Shown here one piece after another: positions 9,117-17,537 of a DNA stretch of 41,784 nt (position 1 is the first letter of the stretch; the number at the start of each line of letters is the position of its first letter). The position numbers were made by a program, and so were the translations under genes. Where the stretch lies: the NCBI GenBank assembly GCA_050954785.1, contig JBPBQO010000109.1:1-41784 (forward strand), in the 5' to 3' direction. The notes under the pieces are model-generated. The model saw only the letters and a program-made list of their open reading frames with translations. It searched no databases and was not told the DNA's origin. The stretch comes from Lichenicola sp050954785 (GTDB taxonomy: Bacteria > Pseudomonadota > Alphaproteobacteria > Acetobacterales > Acetobacteraceae).

Positions 9117-10082
9117 ATGAGGCCAGTCGTTCCGATCGTCCTGATTTCGCTTGCACTGCTCGGCACCGGCATCCGTGCCGTTGCGGTCACGATCGAAGCG
9201 CCGCGGGAGGTCATCGTCGATACCGACATCGGCGACGATATCGACGACGTATTCGCGCTGGCGCTGGTCCTGTCCTCGCCCGAGTTCCGGGTCGATGGCA
9301 TCACCACCAGCTTCGGCGATACCAGCCTCCGCGCGCGTGAGGTCGAGCGCCTGCTCCGGATCGCCGGCCGGACGACCATCCCGGTCGCGGCCGGACCCGG
9401 GACGCCACCGGGCACGGCGTTTACCCAGGCTGGCTGGGCCAAGGTCGAACCAGAGCCCCGCTCGCCGTTTCCGGATGCCGTCGGCTTCATGCTGGACCGA
9501 CTGCGCGCGACACCGCCCGGGCGCATCACCCTGATCGCGCTGGCACCATTGACCACTGTCGGCGCGATGATCGACCGGGATCCGGCGGCGTTCCGTCGTC
9601 TGGGTCGGGTGGTGGTGATGGGCGGGTCGATCCGGCGCGGCTACGGCGTCCATGCCGGCGAGAATTCGAGCCATCCCAGCATCGAATACAACATCCGCTC
9701 CGATCCGGCCGGCTTCGCCAAGCTTCTCGGCAGCGGAGTGCCGATCGAGATGATGCCGCTCGACGCAACCGAGGTGGCACTCGGAGAGGCCGGACGGAAA
9801 CGCCTGTTTGCTGGCAAGTCGCCGCTGAACGGAGCCCTGTCCGAGCTCTACTCGCAATGGGCGACCCACAATTCCTGGGGCGTTACGCCGACCCTGTTCG
9901 ACGTGGTGCCGGTCGCGCGGCTGCTGCTTCCTTCGATCTGCACTCCGGTCCCGCTCAGGATCGCGGTCTCGAACGCCGGCGCCACGACCGTCGTGGACGG
10001 AGCGCCGAACGTTTCGGCCTGCCTGGATGTCGATCGCGCCGCCGTGCTCGATCTGCTGCAGGACCGGCTGCGCCCGAAATAA
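9117..10082 (+). CDS. Secreted inosine/uridine-preferring nucleoside hydrolase
   Basis: 321 residues from the ATG at 9117. Residues 1-24 form a Sec signal peptide (hydrophobic VPIVLISLALLGTGI, then A-V-A), so the enzyme is predicted periplasmic. The calcium/ribose site DTDIGDDIDD (35-44) is a variant of the nucleoside hydrolase DxDxGxDD motif. VVVMGGSIRRG and EYNIRSDPAGFAKLL are further family signatures. It would split purine or pyrimidine ribonucleosides into base and ribose; upp at 28 kb could salvage released uracil. It stands alone, with nothing recognisable as a nucleoside transporter beside it. Confidence 0.9.
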   Translation: MRPVVPIVLISLALLGTGIRAVAVTIEAPREVIVDTDIGDDIDDVFALALVLSSPEFRVDGITTSFGDTSLRAREVERLLRIAGRTTIPVAAGPGTPPGTAFTQAGWAKVEPEPRSPFPDAVGFMLDRLRATPPGRITLIALAPLTTVGAMIDRDPAAFRRLGRVVVMGGSIRRGYGVHAGENSSHPSIEYNIRSDPAGFAKLLGSGVPIEMMPLDATEVALGEAGRKRLFAGKSPLNGALSELYSQWATHNSWGVTPTLFDVVPVARLLLPSICTPVPLRIAVSNAGATTVVDGAPNVSACLDVDRAAVLDLLQDRLRPK

Positions 10083-10135
10083 TCAGCCGGCGTGGATGGT
10101 TTGTGGTTCGGGATGGCGGCTGGTAAAGCCCGGAC

Positions 10136-12007
10136 ATGACGTTTGCGCCGACACTACCGGCCATGCCGGCGATTGCGACGCCTGCTCCCGGACCGATCGA
10201 CCCGCCTGCCTTCGAGCATTTTCTCGAACCCGGGCTTGAGCCTGGAGGGACAGAAGGGAAGCCGCAGGTGCCGGCCTCGAGTGCCGCCTTGCTGCGACGA
10301 CTGTGGCGCGAGGACGTCAGGCAGAACCATGGCCGCCTGCTGGCGGTGCTGGTACTGACCGTGCTGATGGCCGGGCTAACTGCACTTTATCCGTTGGTGA
10401 TCCAGCGGGCGCTGGACATGTTCAGCTCGCACGATCCGCGCATCCTGTACCAGGTGCCGGCCCTGGTGGTGGTGATCACCGCGGCCAAGGCGGCGGCGCA
10501 GTATGGCCAGACCATCGCCGTCCAGAACCTGGTGCTGATCGTGATCCGCCGGCTGCAGGGCCGGATGTTCGCGCACCTGATCGATGCCGACATCGCCCGT
10601 ATCGAAAGGGAGGCACCGGCCCAGCTCGCCGCGCGCTTCACCACCGATGCCGTGACCATTCGCGAAGCGATGATCCGCGCGGTGAACTCGCTGGGCGACT
10701 CCGTGACCGTGCTCGGGCTGGTCGCCTCGATGTTCTACATGGACTGGGAGCTCAGCCTGATCGCGGCGCTGCTCTATCCGATCGCCGCCTTGCCGATCCA
10801 GCGTATCGGCAAGCGGATCCGGAGTGCGTCCGGTGGCATGCAGGAGCAGATCGGCCAGACGGCGACCATTCTCAACGAGAGCTTCGCCCAGGCCCGCAGC
10901 GTGCGCGTGTATCGCCTGGAACAGGCCGAGACGGCACGGGCCAACCACTCGTTCGACCTGCTGCACAACAGCCTGCTCCGCATCACCCGAGGCCGGGCGC
11001 GGGTCGACCCGCTGCTCGAGGTGCTCGGCGGCTCGGCGGTGGCGGCGGTACTCGGCTTCGCGGGCTGGCGCGCGGCCATGGGCGGCAGCACGCTCGGCGA
11101 CTTCTCGGGTTTCGTGGCGGCCTTGCTGCTGGCATCCCGGCCGTTGCGGGCGCTGGGCTCGCTGAACGCCGCGGTTCAGGAAGGCCTTGCCGGCCTGGTG
11201 CGGATCTTCGGGGTAATCGACGAGCCCCCCGGCGTGCGGGAAACGCCGACAGCATGTTCGCTGCCGGCCGGGCATGGCCGGCTGGTGTTCGACAATGTGT
11301 CGTTTCGCTATCCGGACGGGCGTGCCGGCCTGAATGGCTTGAGCTTCACCGCCGAGCCCGGCCTGACCGTGGCCCTGGTCGGACCATCGGGCGCCGGCAA
11401 GTCCACGGCTCTGTCGTTGATTCCGCGTCTGCACGACGTGCTGGGTGGACGGATCATGCTCGATGGGGTCGATCTGCGCGACCTGCGCCTATCGGCGCTG
11501 CGGGACGCGATCGCCTACGTGAGCCAGGACACGCTTCTGTTCGACACCAGCATCGCCGACAATATCCGCATGGGACGCCCGGGCGCGGACGAGGGAGCGG
11601 TGCGATCCGCCGCCCGCGCCGCTGCCGCGGAGGATTTTGTGCTCGCCTTGCCGAACGGGTTCGATACACGTGTCGGGCCCGGCGGGCAGCGGCTGTCCGG
11701 TGGCCAGCGTCAGCGTGTGGCGCTTGCCCGTGCCTTGCTGCGCGACCCGAGGCTGCTGCTGCTCGACGAGGCTACCAGCGCGCTCGACACCGAGAGCGAG
11801 GCCACCGTGCAGGAAGCGCTGGCCCGGCTGCGGCTCGGACGCACCACGATCATCGTGGCCCATCGCCTGTCGACCGTGCGCTCGGCGGACCTGGTGGTGG
11901 CCCTATCGGATGGCCGCGCGATCGAATGCGGTACCCATGCCGAACTGATGGCCGAGGACGGGCTGTATGCGAGGTTGGTAAAGACGCAGGGCCTGGCTCT
12001 GGCCTGA
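10136..12007 (+). CDS. ABC exporter half-transporter (permease fused to ATPase)
   Basis: 623 residues: a type IV (exporter) transmembrane domain of six helices (about 60-350), then a nucleotide-binding domain. Walker A is GPSGAGKST (416-424), the signature is LSGGQRQR (from 520), Walker B is LLLLDEATSALD (from 540), and the switch histidine lies in IVAHRLST. The family includes MsbA-like lipid flippases and multidrug exporters; the substrate cannot be read from sequence. An N-terminal extension of about 45 proline-rich residues precedes the first helix, and a later start is possible. It converges, with an 11-nt gap, on the DUF1232-sulfotransferase gene, so the two are not one operon. Confidence 0.95.
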   Translation: MTFAPTLPAMPAIATPAPGPIDPPAFEHFLEPGLEPGGTEGKPQVPASSAALLRRLWREDVRQNHGRLLAVLVLTVLMAGLTALYPLVIQRALDMFSSHDPRILYQVPALVVVITAAKAAAQYGQTIAVQNLVLIVIRRLQGRMFAHLIDADIARIEREAPAQLAARFTTDAVTIREAMIRAVNSLGDSVTVLGLVASMFYMDWELSLIAALLYPIAALPIQRIGKRIRSASGGMQEQIGQTATILNESFAQARSVRVYRLEQAETARANHSFDLLHNSLLRITRGRARVDPLLEVLGGSAVAAVLGFAGWRAAMGGSTLGDFSGFVAALLLASRPLRALGSLNAAVQEGLAGLVRIFGVIDEPPGVRETPTACSLPAGHGRLVFDNVSFRYPDGRAGLNGLSFTAEPGLTVALVGPSGAGKSTALSLIPRLHDVLGGRIMLDGVDLRDLRLSALRDAIAYVSQDTLLFDTSIADNIRMGRPGADEGAVRSAARAAAAEDFVLALPNGFDTRVGPGGQRLSGGQRQRVALARALLRDPRLLLLDEATSALDTESEATVQEALARLRLGRTTIIVAHRLSTVRSADLVVALSDGRAIECGTHAELMAEDGLYARLVKTQGLALA

Positions 12008-12018
12008 TCCCTGGAAGG

Positions 12019-13461
12019 TCAGCCCTTGGCCAGACGACACCGCGTCGGGTCGGCGTCGGGCGCCGACAGGAGCGACTGGAAGCGCCGCCTGGCACGCTGG
12101 TAGAGAATGGCGTCGAGGCGGGTAAGCCTGGTCAGCTCGGCCTCGATATCCGGGGTGATCGTCTCGCGCGAAGTCGGGCGTACCTTGAGCAGCACGTTCC
12201 GCTCCACGTTCGACATGACGTTCACTTCCGGGGTGCGTTCCGGCGGCGTGAAGCCGAGCAGGCGGCCCAGTATCGACAGGCTGTCGCCGAGCTGTCCCGA
12301 AAGCCCGACGAAATCGAGCCCGTCGAGCGCCTTGATGGCGGCGGCCAGGGACGCCTCGGGCGCGTCCGCCAGCGGATCACCGAAGCGGGTGGCGAACAGC
12401 CCGGTCAGGCGCCTGACATACATATTGTCGATGTCGTTGCGGATTCCGGCATCCTCGGCACGGAGGAATGCAAGCAGCCCGTTCGCCCTGGCGAAGCTCA
12501 ACCCGACCGACTCCTCGTCCTGGTTCGCATGCCAGAAGTAGTAGAGCGACAGGATACGCTCGGCGGGCTCGCGGAGCAGGCAGAGCGTGAATCGTGGTTC
12601 GTTGCGATCGAGACGCCGCATCGTGGGTAGGTCGTAGTGCCCCCAGACGATCTCGGCCTCGCGATGGGCGGCTGCCAGCGCTTCCTGCTCGGTGCCGGAG
12701 CGGTTCGGAGCATGCCGGCGATCGGTCTGGGAATGGATCTGCAGCGGATGAAACTGGGCTGCCAGCACGGTAATCAGCGAGGAGCCGGCGGTTTTCTCCA
12801 AGTGCATGAACCGCACTTTCGGGCCGCGCCACAAGGCGAGCGTGTCGCCCATCATCTGCGCATCGCTGAGTACTGCCGGCCGCTCATGCGCATTGGCCGC
12901 ACCGAGCAGCATGCTCCGGCTGAGCAATGGGCGTGCCGCAGGCACATACGCGGCGGCACGCAGGAGCGGCGGCAACGCGTGAGAGGTCGCCTGCAGCCCG
13001 CGCACGAACGCGGCCTGTTCCTCGGCATCCGGCCAGCGCCCGATCATCAGGCGCAAGGTGAGCCGGCCAGGCATGCCCTGGCTGGCGCGTCGCATGATCG
13101 CACGCGCTACCATCTGAATGGGGGACCGGACCAGGCCGGACAACGTCGCGGCCGACCATGGCGACGCATGCGGGTCGGCGGAGATCAGCGACAGTAACAA
13201 TCCAGCTGCGAAACCAAGCAGAATGAACCCGGCTTCATCGAAATGGCCGACCAATCCCAGGCGATCGGGAATCAGGTCGATCGGCATGAACAGGTAGCTG
13301 AAGCCGGCCGCTACCAGTAATTTGGGAGCGATTCCGGACTGCCGGCCGAACAGCCGGGCTACGTTCGCACTACTGGTCGCCGAGGCAAAAAGCCCGCCCT
13401 CGCTGGAGAAGCCGGCGGCCCGGGGTCGTTGATCTGCTGTGCTCGGCACGCGCATCGACAT
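12019..13461 (-). CDS. DUF1232 - sulfotransferase fusion protein
   Basis: 480 residues with an unusual layout. Residues 44-90 match DUF1232 (YkvA), with the hallmark FMPIDLIPDRLGLVGHFDE and flanking hydrophobic stretches that probably lie in the membrane. Residues 135-180 (LMIGRWPDAEEQAAFV, then LPPLLRAAAYVPAAR) faintly resemble the DUF4214/linker-type helical repeat. Residues 215-470 are a sulfotransferase (family 2 type): the 5'-phosphosulfate loop HLEKTAGSS (220-228) and the 3'-phosphate motif LREPAERILSLYYF (296-309) are intact, so PAPS-dependent transfer of sulfate is likely. The acceptor is unknown. The start may be the ATG at 13461 or at 13455; AGGTG spacing favours the latter slightly. 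Confidence 0.85.
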   Translation of the reverse strand: MSMRVPSTADQRPRAAGFSSEGGLFASATSSANVARLFGRQSGIAPKLLVAAGFSYLFMPIDLIPDRLGLVGHFDEAGFILLGFAAGLLLSLISADPHASPWSAATLSGLVRSPIQMVARAIMRRASQGMPGRLTLRLMIGRWPDAEEQAAFVRGLQATSHALPPLLRAAAYVPAARPLLSRSMLLGAANAHERPAVLSDAQMMGDTLALWRGPKVRFMHLEKTAGSSLITVLAAQFHPLQIHSQTDRRHAPNRSGTEQEALAAAHREAEIVWGHYDLPTMRRLDRNEPRFTLCLLREPAERILSLYYFWHANQDEESVGLSFARANGLLAFLRAEDAGIRNDIDNMYVRRLTGLFATRFGDPLADAPEASLAAAIKALDGLDFVGLSGQLGDSLSILGRLLGFTPPERTPEVNVMSNVERNVLLKVRPTSRETITPDIEAELTRLTRLDAILYQRARRRFQSLLSAPDADPTRCRLAKG

Positions 13462-13561
13462 GTCACCTGTCTCGATGTCTGCCTGCAGCGGCCTGCGGCA
13501 TCACGATCGTCGCAGTCGTTTTTTCCGGATGTCCCCGCTCATCGGGTTACAAACCATGTCG

Positions 13562-13575
13562 CTTGTTACAACAAG
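13562..13575. promoter_or_regulatory. CTTGTT-AC-AACAAG palindrome
   Basis: A perfect 6-bp inverted repeat with a 2-nt spacer in the sulfotransferase/emrA divergent region. It sits about 100 nt upstream of the sulfotransferase start and could be an operator or a promoter-proximal palindrome. No cognate regulator is encoded in the window. Confidence 0.3.
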
Positions 13576-13722
13576 TTCGGTTCGCCGTGGAAGCTTCATG
13601 ATGTCGGAATTATTGGGCGTGGGGGGAAACAACCCGACCAGTGGCTGATCATTCCGCCATCACGATCCTGCGACGGCGCAGGCAGCCGCCGCCATTGCCG
13701 ATCGATGGCTGACATGGCAATT

Positions 13723-13736
13723 TGACCGACCGGTCA
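13723..13736. promoter_or_regulatory. TetR-type operator candidate TGACC-N4-GGTCA
   Basis: Perfect inverted repeat with half-sites TGACC and GGTCA and a 4-nt spacer, 38 nt before the emrA start. It overlaps a TTGACC that could be a -35 element. Palindromes of this GACC-N4-GGTC type are bound by several TetR-family repressors of efflux or detoxification genes. No such regulator gene lies nearby, so it would act in trans. Confidence 0.45.
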
Positions 13737-13774
13737 GCGGTTGCTCGGCCAGTTCTTACGCGCCCGGGGGCACG

Positions 13775-14956
13775 ATGGCCGAAGACGACCGACAGCATGA
13801 TGGAGGCCGCGATGACCTTCATGACGATGATCCGAAAGCGTCGGGCAAGAAAGAACCAGAGTCCAAGGACGAGGGTGGCGACGACGAGAAGAAGGAGGAG
13901 AAGCACGACGACGAGCGCAAAGCGGCCAAGCCGTATGTGAAAATCGGGCTCGTGCTGTTCCTGCTGGTGCTGGTCGCCGGTGGTATCTATTTCTGGCTGA
14001 CAACGCGCGGCGAGGAGACTACCGACGACGCCTTCACGTCGGGCCGCACCATCACCGTCTCGCCGCACGTGTCCGGCTATGTCGTCGAACTCGCCGTCAA
14101 CGACAACCAGTTCGTGCACGAAGGCCAAGTGCTGCTGCGGATCGATCCGCGTGATTTCCAGGCAACCCGCGACAGCGCGCAGGCGACCCTCGATCAGGCG
14201 AAAGGCCAGTTGGCCAGTTCCCGGTTCAACGTGGAGGTCGCCAAGCAGACCTTCCCGGGTCAGCTCAAGCAGGCGCAAGGCCAGCTTCTCCTGGCGCAGG
14301 CCCAGCAATTCCGCGCCGAAACCGACTACAAGCGCCAGCACAGCATCGAGCGTGCCGCCACCTCGCAGCAGCAGGTCGACTACTCGACGGCCGCACTCGA
14401 CCAGGCCAAGGCGCAAGTGCTCCAGGCCGAGGGCCAGGTGCAGCAGTCGAGCCCGGTCGTTGCCAATATCGGCACCACCCAGACGCGCGTCGTTCAGCAG
14501 ACGGCCTCGTTGGCGCAGGCGCAGGCGCAGATGGTGCAGGCCGACCTCAATCTTAGCTGGACGGTCATTCGCGCGCCGCACGATGGCTGGGTCGCCCAGC
14601 GCAATGTCGAGCGTGGCAACTACGTTCAGAGCGGCCAGTCGCTGTTCTCGATCGTCGAGCCGGAAGTGTGGATTTCCGCCAATTTCAAGGAAACCCAGAT
14701 TACCCGCATTCGCGCCGGCCAGTCGGTCAGCATCTCGGTCGATGCCTATCCGCAGCGCAAGCTGCGCGGGCACGTCGACAGCATCCAGCTCGGCTCGGGC
14801 GCCGCCTTCAGCGCCTTCCCGCCGGAGAACGCCACCGGCAACTTCGTCAAGATCGTGCAGCGCGTGCCGGTCAAGGTGATCATCGATGAAGGTCTCGATC
14901 CGCTGGCACCGTTGCCGCTGGGCATCTCGGTCGAGCCGACGGTCGACGTGAAGTGA
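13775..14956 (+). CDS. emrA: EmrA-like HlyD family membrane fusion protein
   Basis: 393 residues; periplasmic adaptor joining an inner-membrane efflux pump to an outer-membrane channel. Residues 1-52 are an unusually charged cytosolic tail (runs of Asp, Glu and Lys, with several His). One transmembrane helix follows (about 56-76), then the first half of a biotinyl-lipoyl-like domain (TITVSPHVSGYVVELAV), a long Gln/Ala-rich coiled-coil hairpin (about 125-255), the second lipoyl half (TVIRAPHDGWVAQRNV) and a beta-barrel domain. GGGGG lies just upstream of the ATG. The stop overlaps the emrB GTG start by 4 nt, so the pair is translationally coupled. Confidence 0.94.
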   Translation: MAEDDRQHDGGRDDLHDDDPKASGKKEPESKDEGGDDEKKEEKHDDERKAAKPYVKIGLVLFLLVLVAGGIYFWLTTRGEETTDDAFTSGRTITVSPHVSGYVVELAVNDNQFVHEGQVLLRIDPRDFQATRDSAQATLDQAKGQLASSRFNVEVAKQTFPGQLKQAQGQLLLAQAQQFRAETDYKRQHSIERAATSQQQVDYSTAALDQAKAQVLQAEGQVQQSSPVVANIGTTQTRVVQQTASLAQAQAQMVQADLNLSWTVIRAPHDGWVAQRNVERGNYVQSGQSLFSIVEPEVWISANFKETQITRIRAGQSVSISVDAYPQRKLRGHVDSIQLGSGAAFSAFPPENATGNFVKIVQRVPVKVIIDEGLDPLAPLPLGISVEPTVDVK

Positions 14957-16542
14957 GCGGCGCGGCGGCGAAGGGGGGAGCGCCCGCCAGCGACCAGGAC
15001 TGGAAGCCGAAAGGCAATCCATGGCTGATCGCCATCGTCGTCACGCTCGCCGCCTTCATGGAAATCCTCGACACGACGATCGTGAACGTGTCGCTGCCGC
15101 ATATCGCCGGTGATCTCTCGACGTCCTACAACGATGCGAGTTGGGCCCTGACGTCGTACCTCGCGGCGAACGGGATCGTGCTGACGATCTCCGGATGGGT
15201 CGGACGCAGGCTCGGACGCAAACGATACTTCCTGATCTGCATCGTGATGTTCACGGTGTTCTCGTTCCTGTGCGGCGTGGCGACCAGCCTGCCGCAACTG
15301 ATCGTGTTCCGGCTGTTCCAGGGCCTGTTCGGCGGTGGGCTGCAGCCGAACCAGCAATCGATCATTCTCGATACCTTCCCGCCAGCCAAGCGCGGCGGTG
15401 CGTTTGCCATCACCGCGATCGCCACCATCGTGGCACCTGTGCTCGGGCCGACCCTCGGCGGCTACATCACCGACAATTTCTCGTGGCGCTGGGTGTTCTT
15501 TCTGAACGTGCCGGTCGGCATCTTCGCCGCACTGGCGGTGAGCGCATTGGTCGAGGATCCGCCGTGGGCGCGCATGCGCAAGACACCGATCGACATCATC
15601 GGCCTGTCGCTGATCACAATCGGACTCGGCTGCCTCGAGGTGATGATGGATCGCGGCGAGGACGATGACTGGTTCGGCTCGACCTTCATCTGCGTTCTGG
15701 CCGTGCTGAGTGCCGCCGGCATCCTGGGCGCAATCGGATGGCTGTTGACCACCAAGCGTCCGGCGGTCGATCTACGTGTATTCAAGGACCGCAATTTCGC
15801 GATCGGTGCGATGCTGATCGGCGTCGTCGGGATCGTGCTGTATGCGAGTGCGGTGCTGGTTCCGCAATTTGCCCAGCAGGTGATCGGCTACACCGCGACG
15901 CTGGCCGGGCTGATCCTGTCGCCGGGCGGGATCGCGATTATCTTCCTGATCCCGATCGTCAACATCGCCATGAAACATATCGAGACGCGATATATCATAG
16001 CGACCGGCTTCACGATCATGGGCGCATCTCTGGTTTATTCGTCGCATCTCATCCTGCAGATCGACTTCAAGCACCTGGTGATGTTCCGGGTGGCCCAGAC
16101 CGCGGCGCTCGGGTTCCTGTTCGTCCCGATCAGCACGATCACCTACAGGACCTTGCCACGCGAGATGAATGGCGATGCGTCGGCGCTATTCAGCATGTTT
16201 CGAAACGTGTTCGGGGCTATCGGTATCGCGATGAGCACATCGCTGATCACCCAGCGGACCCAGGTGCGCGAGGCGCATATGATCCACTGGATGACGCCGT
16301 TCTACCAGCCGTACAACGAATATATCCACCGAAGCGAGATGCTGCTGCAGAGGCTTGGCCAGCCGCCTGGCTCGGTCCATGCGGGCGCGCAACACCAGAT
16401 CTACCAGCAGTTCGTCCGGCAGGCGACCGTGCTCGCCTACAATGACTGCTTCCTGCTGTTCTCGCTGATCGCGTTTGCAGTGGTGCCGTTCTGCTTCCTG
16501 CTCAAGCCCGGCGTCAGCGGCGGGAAACCTGGGGGGAAATAA
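14953..16542 (+). CDS. emrB: EmrB/QacA-type DHA2 family drug:proton antiporter
   Basis: 529 residues with hydrophobicity fitting 14 transmembrane helices. TM1 carries the DHA2 hallmark LDTTIVNVSLPHIAGDL, and the loop between TM2 and TM3 has motif A (GWVGRRLGRKRYF). Motif C-like Gly/Pro residues follow in VAPVLGPTLGGY. It exports hydrophobic compounds using the proton gradient, together with the adaptor encoded just upstream. It starts at the GTG at 14953 inside the emrA stop region. No outer-membrane TolC-like partner is encoded in the window. Confidence 0.95.
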   Translation: MSGAAAKGGAPASDQDWKPKGNPWLIAIVVTLAAFMEILDTTIVNVSLPHIAGDLSTSYNDASWALTSYLAANGIVLTISGWVGRRLGRKRYFLICIVMFTVFSFLCGVATSLPQLIVFRLFQGLFGGGLQPNQQSIILDTFPPAKRGGAFAITAIATIVAPVLGPTLGGYITDNFSWRWVFFLNVPVGIFAALAVSALVEDPPWARMRKTPIDIIGLSLITIGLGCLEVMMDRGEDDDWFGSTFICVLAVLSAAGILGAIGWLLTTKRPAVDLRVFKDRNFAIGAMLIGVVGIVLYASAVLVPQFAQQVIGYTATLAGLILSPGGIAIIFLIPIVNIAMKHIETRYIIATGFTIMGASLVYSSHLILQIDFKHLVMFRVAQTAALGFLFVPISTITYRTLPREMNGDASALFSMFRNVFGAIGIAMSTSLITQRTQVREAHMIHWMTPFYQPYNEYIHRSEMLLQRLGQPPGSVHAGAQHQIYQQFVRQATVLAYNDCFLLFSLIAFAVVPFCFLLKPGVSGGKPGGK

Positions 16543-16579
16543 GCCGGCTGGCAGGATCGCGGATAAGCTTATGCCGGGT

Positions 16580-17494
16580 TCATGCAACCTTGAGGTCGGT
16601 GATCACCGCGAGGGCATCCCGGACACGCCTCTGGTCACCGTCCTGAAGCGGCAGAACCGGCAGGGGAGGCGCCACATCGCAGAGCCCGAGCTGCCTGGCG
16701 ATGACGTAGACGATCCGAAGGCTGCCGAACTCCCTGAACAGCGTCCATAAAGGCTGGAAGGCGCGATCGATCCGGCGCACCTCGACATCGTCGCCGGCTT
16801 GCGCCGCCCGCATCATGCTCAGGACTTCCCGAGGCAGGATACCTCCCGACACGCTGTAGAAAGCGTCGGCGCCTGCCAGCATCGCATCGGCCATTCCCCA
16901 ATCGCCGCTATAGCCGATCGCGAGCGCGCCTGCGGGCTTGCCACGCAAGCCGGACAGTTCGGTTTCGAGGCTGACCTTTCCCGGCAAGGGCATTTTTACG
17001 GCAGCGATGTTCGGAAGAGCCGCAAGCCGTGACAGCAGATCGCCAGTGAATACGAAGCCGGTGGTGCTGGGATTGTTGTAGATGCACAATGGAAGATCCG
17101 TTGCGCATGCGACCGTTGCATAATGCCGATAGACTTCTTCTTCCGTGAGCGGCGTGTAGGCGACCGGTGCCATGAACAAGCCATCCGCGCCTTCGTCGGC
17201 CGCGTCGCGAGCGAGGAGCACGGCAGCATCGGTACGAAGCGCACCGATACCGACCATCAGCGGTACCCTGCCGCCAATAGCTTCGGATGCCGTCCGGACC
17301 GCGCCCCTGCGTTCGTCGCGGTTCAGGTACGCATAGATCCCGGTGCTTCCAAGGAGTCCGATCGAGTCGACCTCCACCTCGACCAGCCTGTCGATTATCT
17401 TCCCGAGCGTGGACGTGTCGACATGTCCTTCCGCATTCGCGGGGGTCATGGGAAACGCGCACAGCCCGTGGAAAAGCCCCTTGGTCATCGTCAT
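16580..17494 (-). CDS. DapA/NAL family aldolase or synthase
   Basis: 304 residues from the ATG at 17494 (a second ATG lies at 17488). It is a class I pyruvate-dependent aldolase fold: GSTG (49-52) in place of the usual GTTGE pyruvate carboxylate loop, catalytic Tyr139 in CIYNNPSTTG, and Schiff-base Lys167 in AAVKMP. Homologous enzymes make dihydrodipicolinate or cleave N-acetylneuraminate or 2-keto-3-deoxy acids. The missing Glu after GSTG and the lack of lysine-pathway neighbours argue for a catabolic member, but the substrate is not determinable. It is preceded by YihY/BrkB on the same strand (43-nt gap) and converges on emrB. Confidence 0.88.
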   Translation of the reverse strand: MTMTKGLFHGLCAFPMTPANAEGHVDTSTLGKIIDRLVEVEVDSIGLLGSTGIYAYLNRDERRGAVRTASEAIGGRVPLMVGIGALRTDAAVLLARDAADEGADGLFMAPVAYTPLTEEEVYRHYATVACATDLPLCIYNNPSTTGFVFTGDLLSRLAALPNIAAVKMPLPGKVSLETELSGLRGKPAGALAIGYSGDWGMADAMLAGADAFYSVSGGILPREVLSMMRAAQAGDDVEVRRIDRAFQPLWTLFREFGSLRIVYVIARQLGLCDVAPPLPVLPLQDGDQRRVRDALAVITDLKVA

Positions 17495-17537
17495 CCAATT
17501 GGTCACGGCGCTCGGCGATCTGCAACGCGTCGAGGCT

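Larger units (their letters stand above)
13462..13774 (+). other. Divergent intergenic region without a gene
   Basis: 313 bases between the sulfotransferase fusion gene and emrA. No reading frame with a plausible protein was found. It holds two palindromes annotated separately (13562-13575 and 13723-13736) and a second GTTACAA near 13545, about 20 nt from the one in the first palindrome. It must contain the promoters of both divergent genes. Confidence 0.6.

Noticed and set aside
10303..12630. Very long open frame on the + strand in another frame of the ABC transporter and beyond
   Set aside because: Its codons lack the G/C third-position pattern and it crosses the convergent gene; the product is low-complexity Arg/Pro/Gly sequence typical of shadow frames in high-GC DNA.
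16553..16577. Palindrome ATAAGCTTAT between emrB and the DapA-family gene as a terminator
   Set aside because: The arms are short, AT-rich and without a loop or T-run, so a terminator is not supported.
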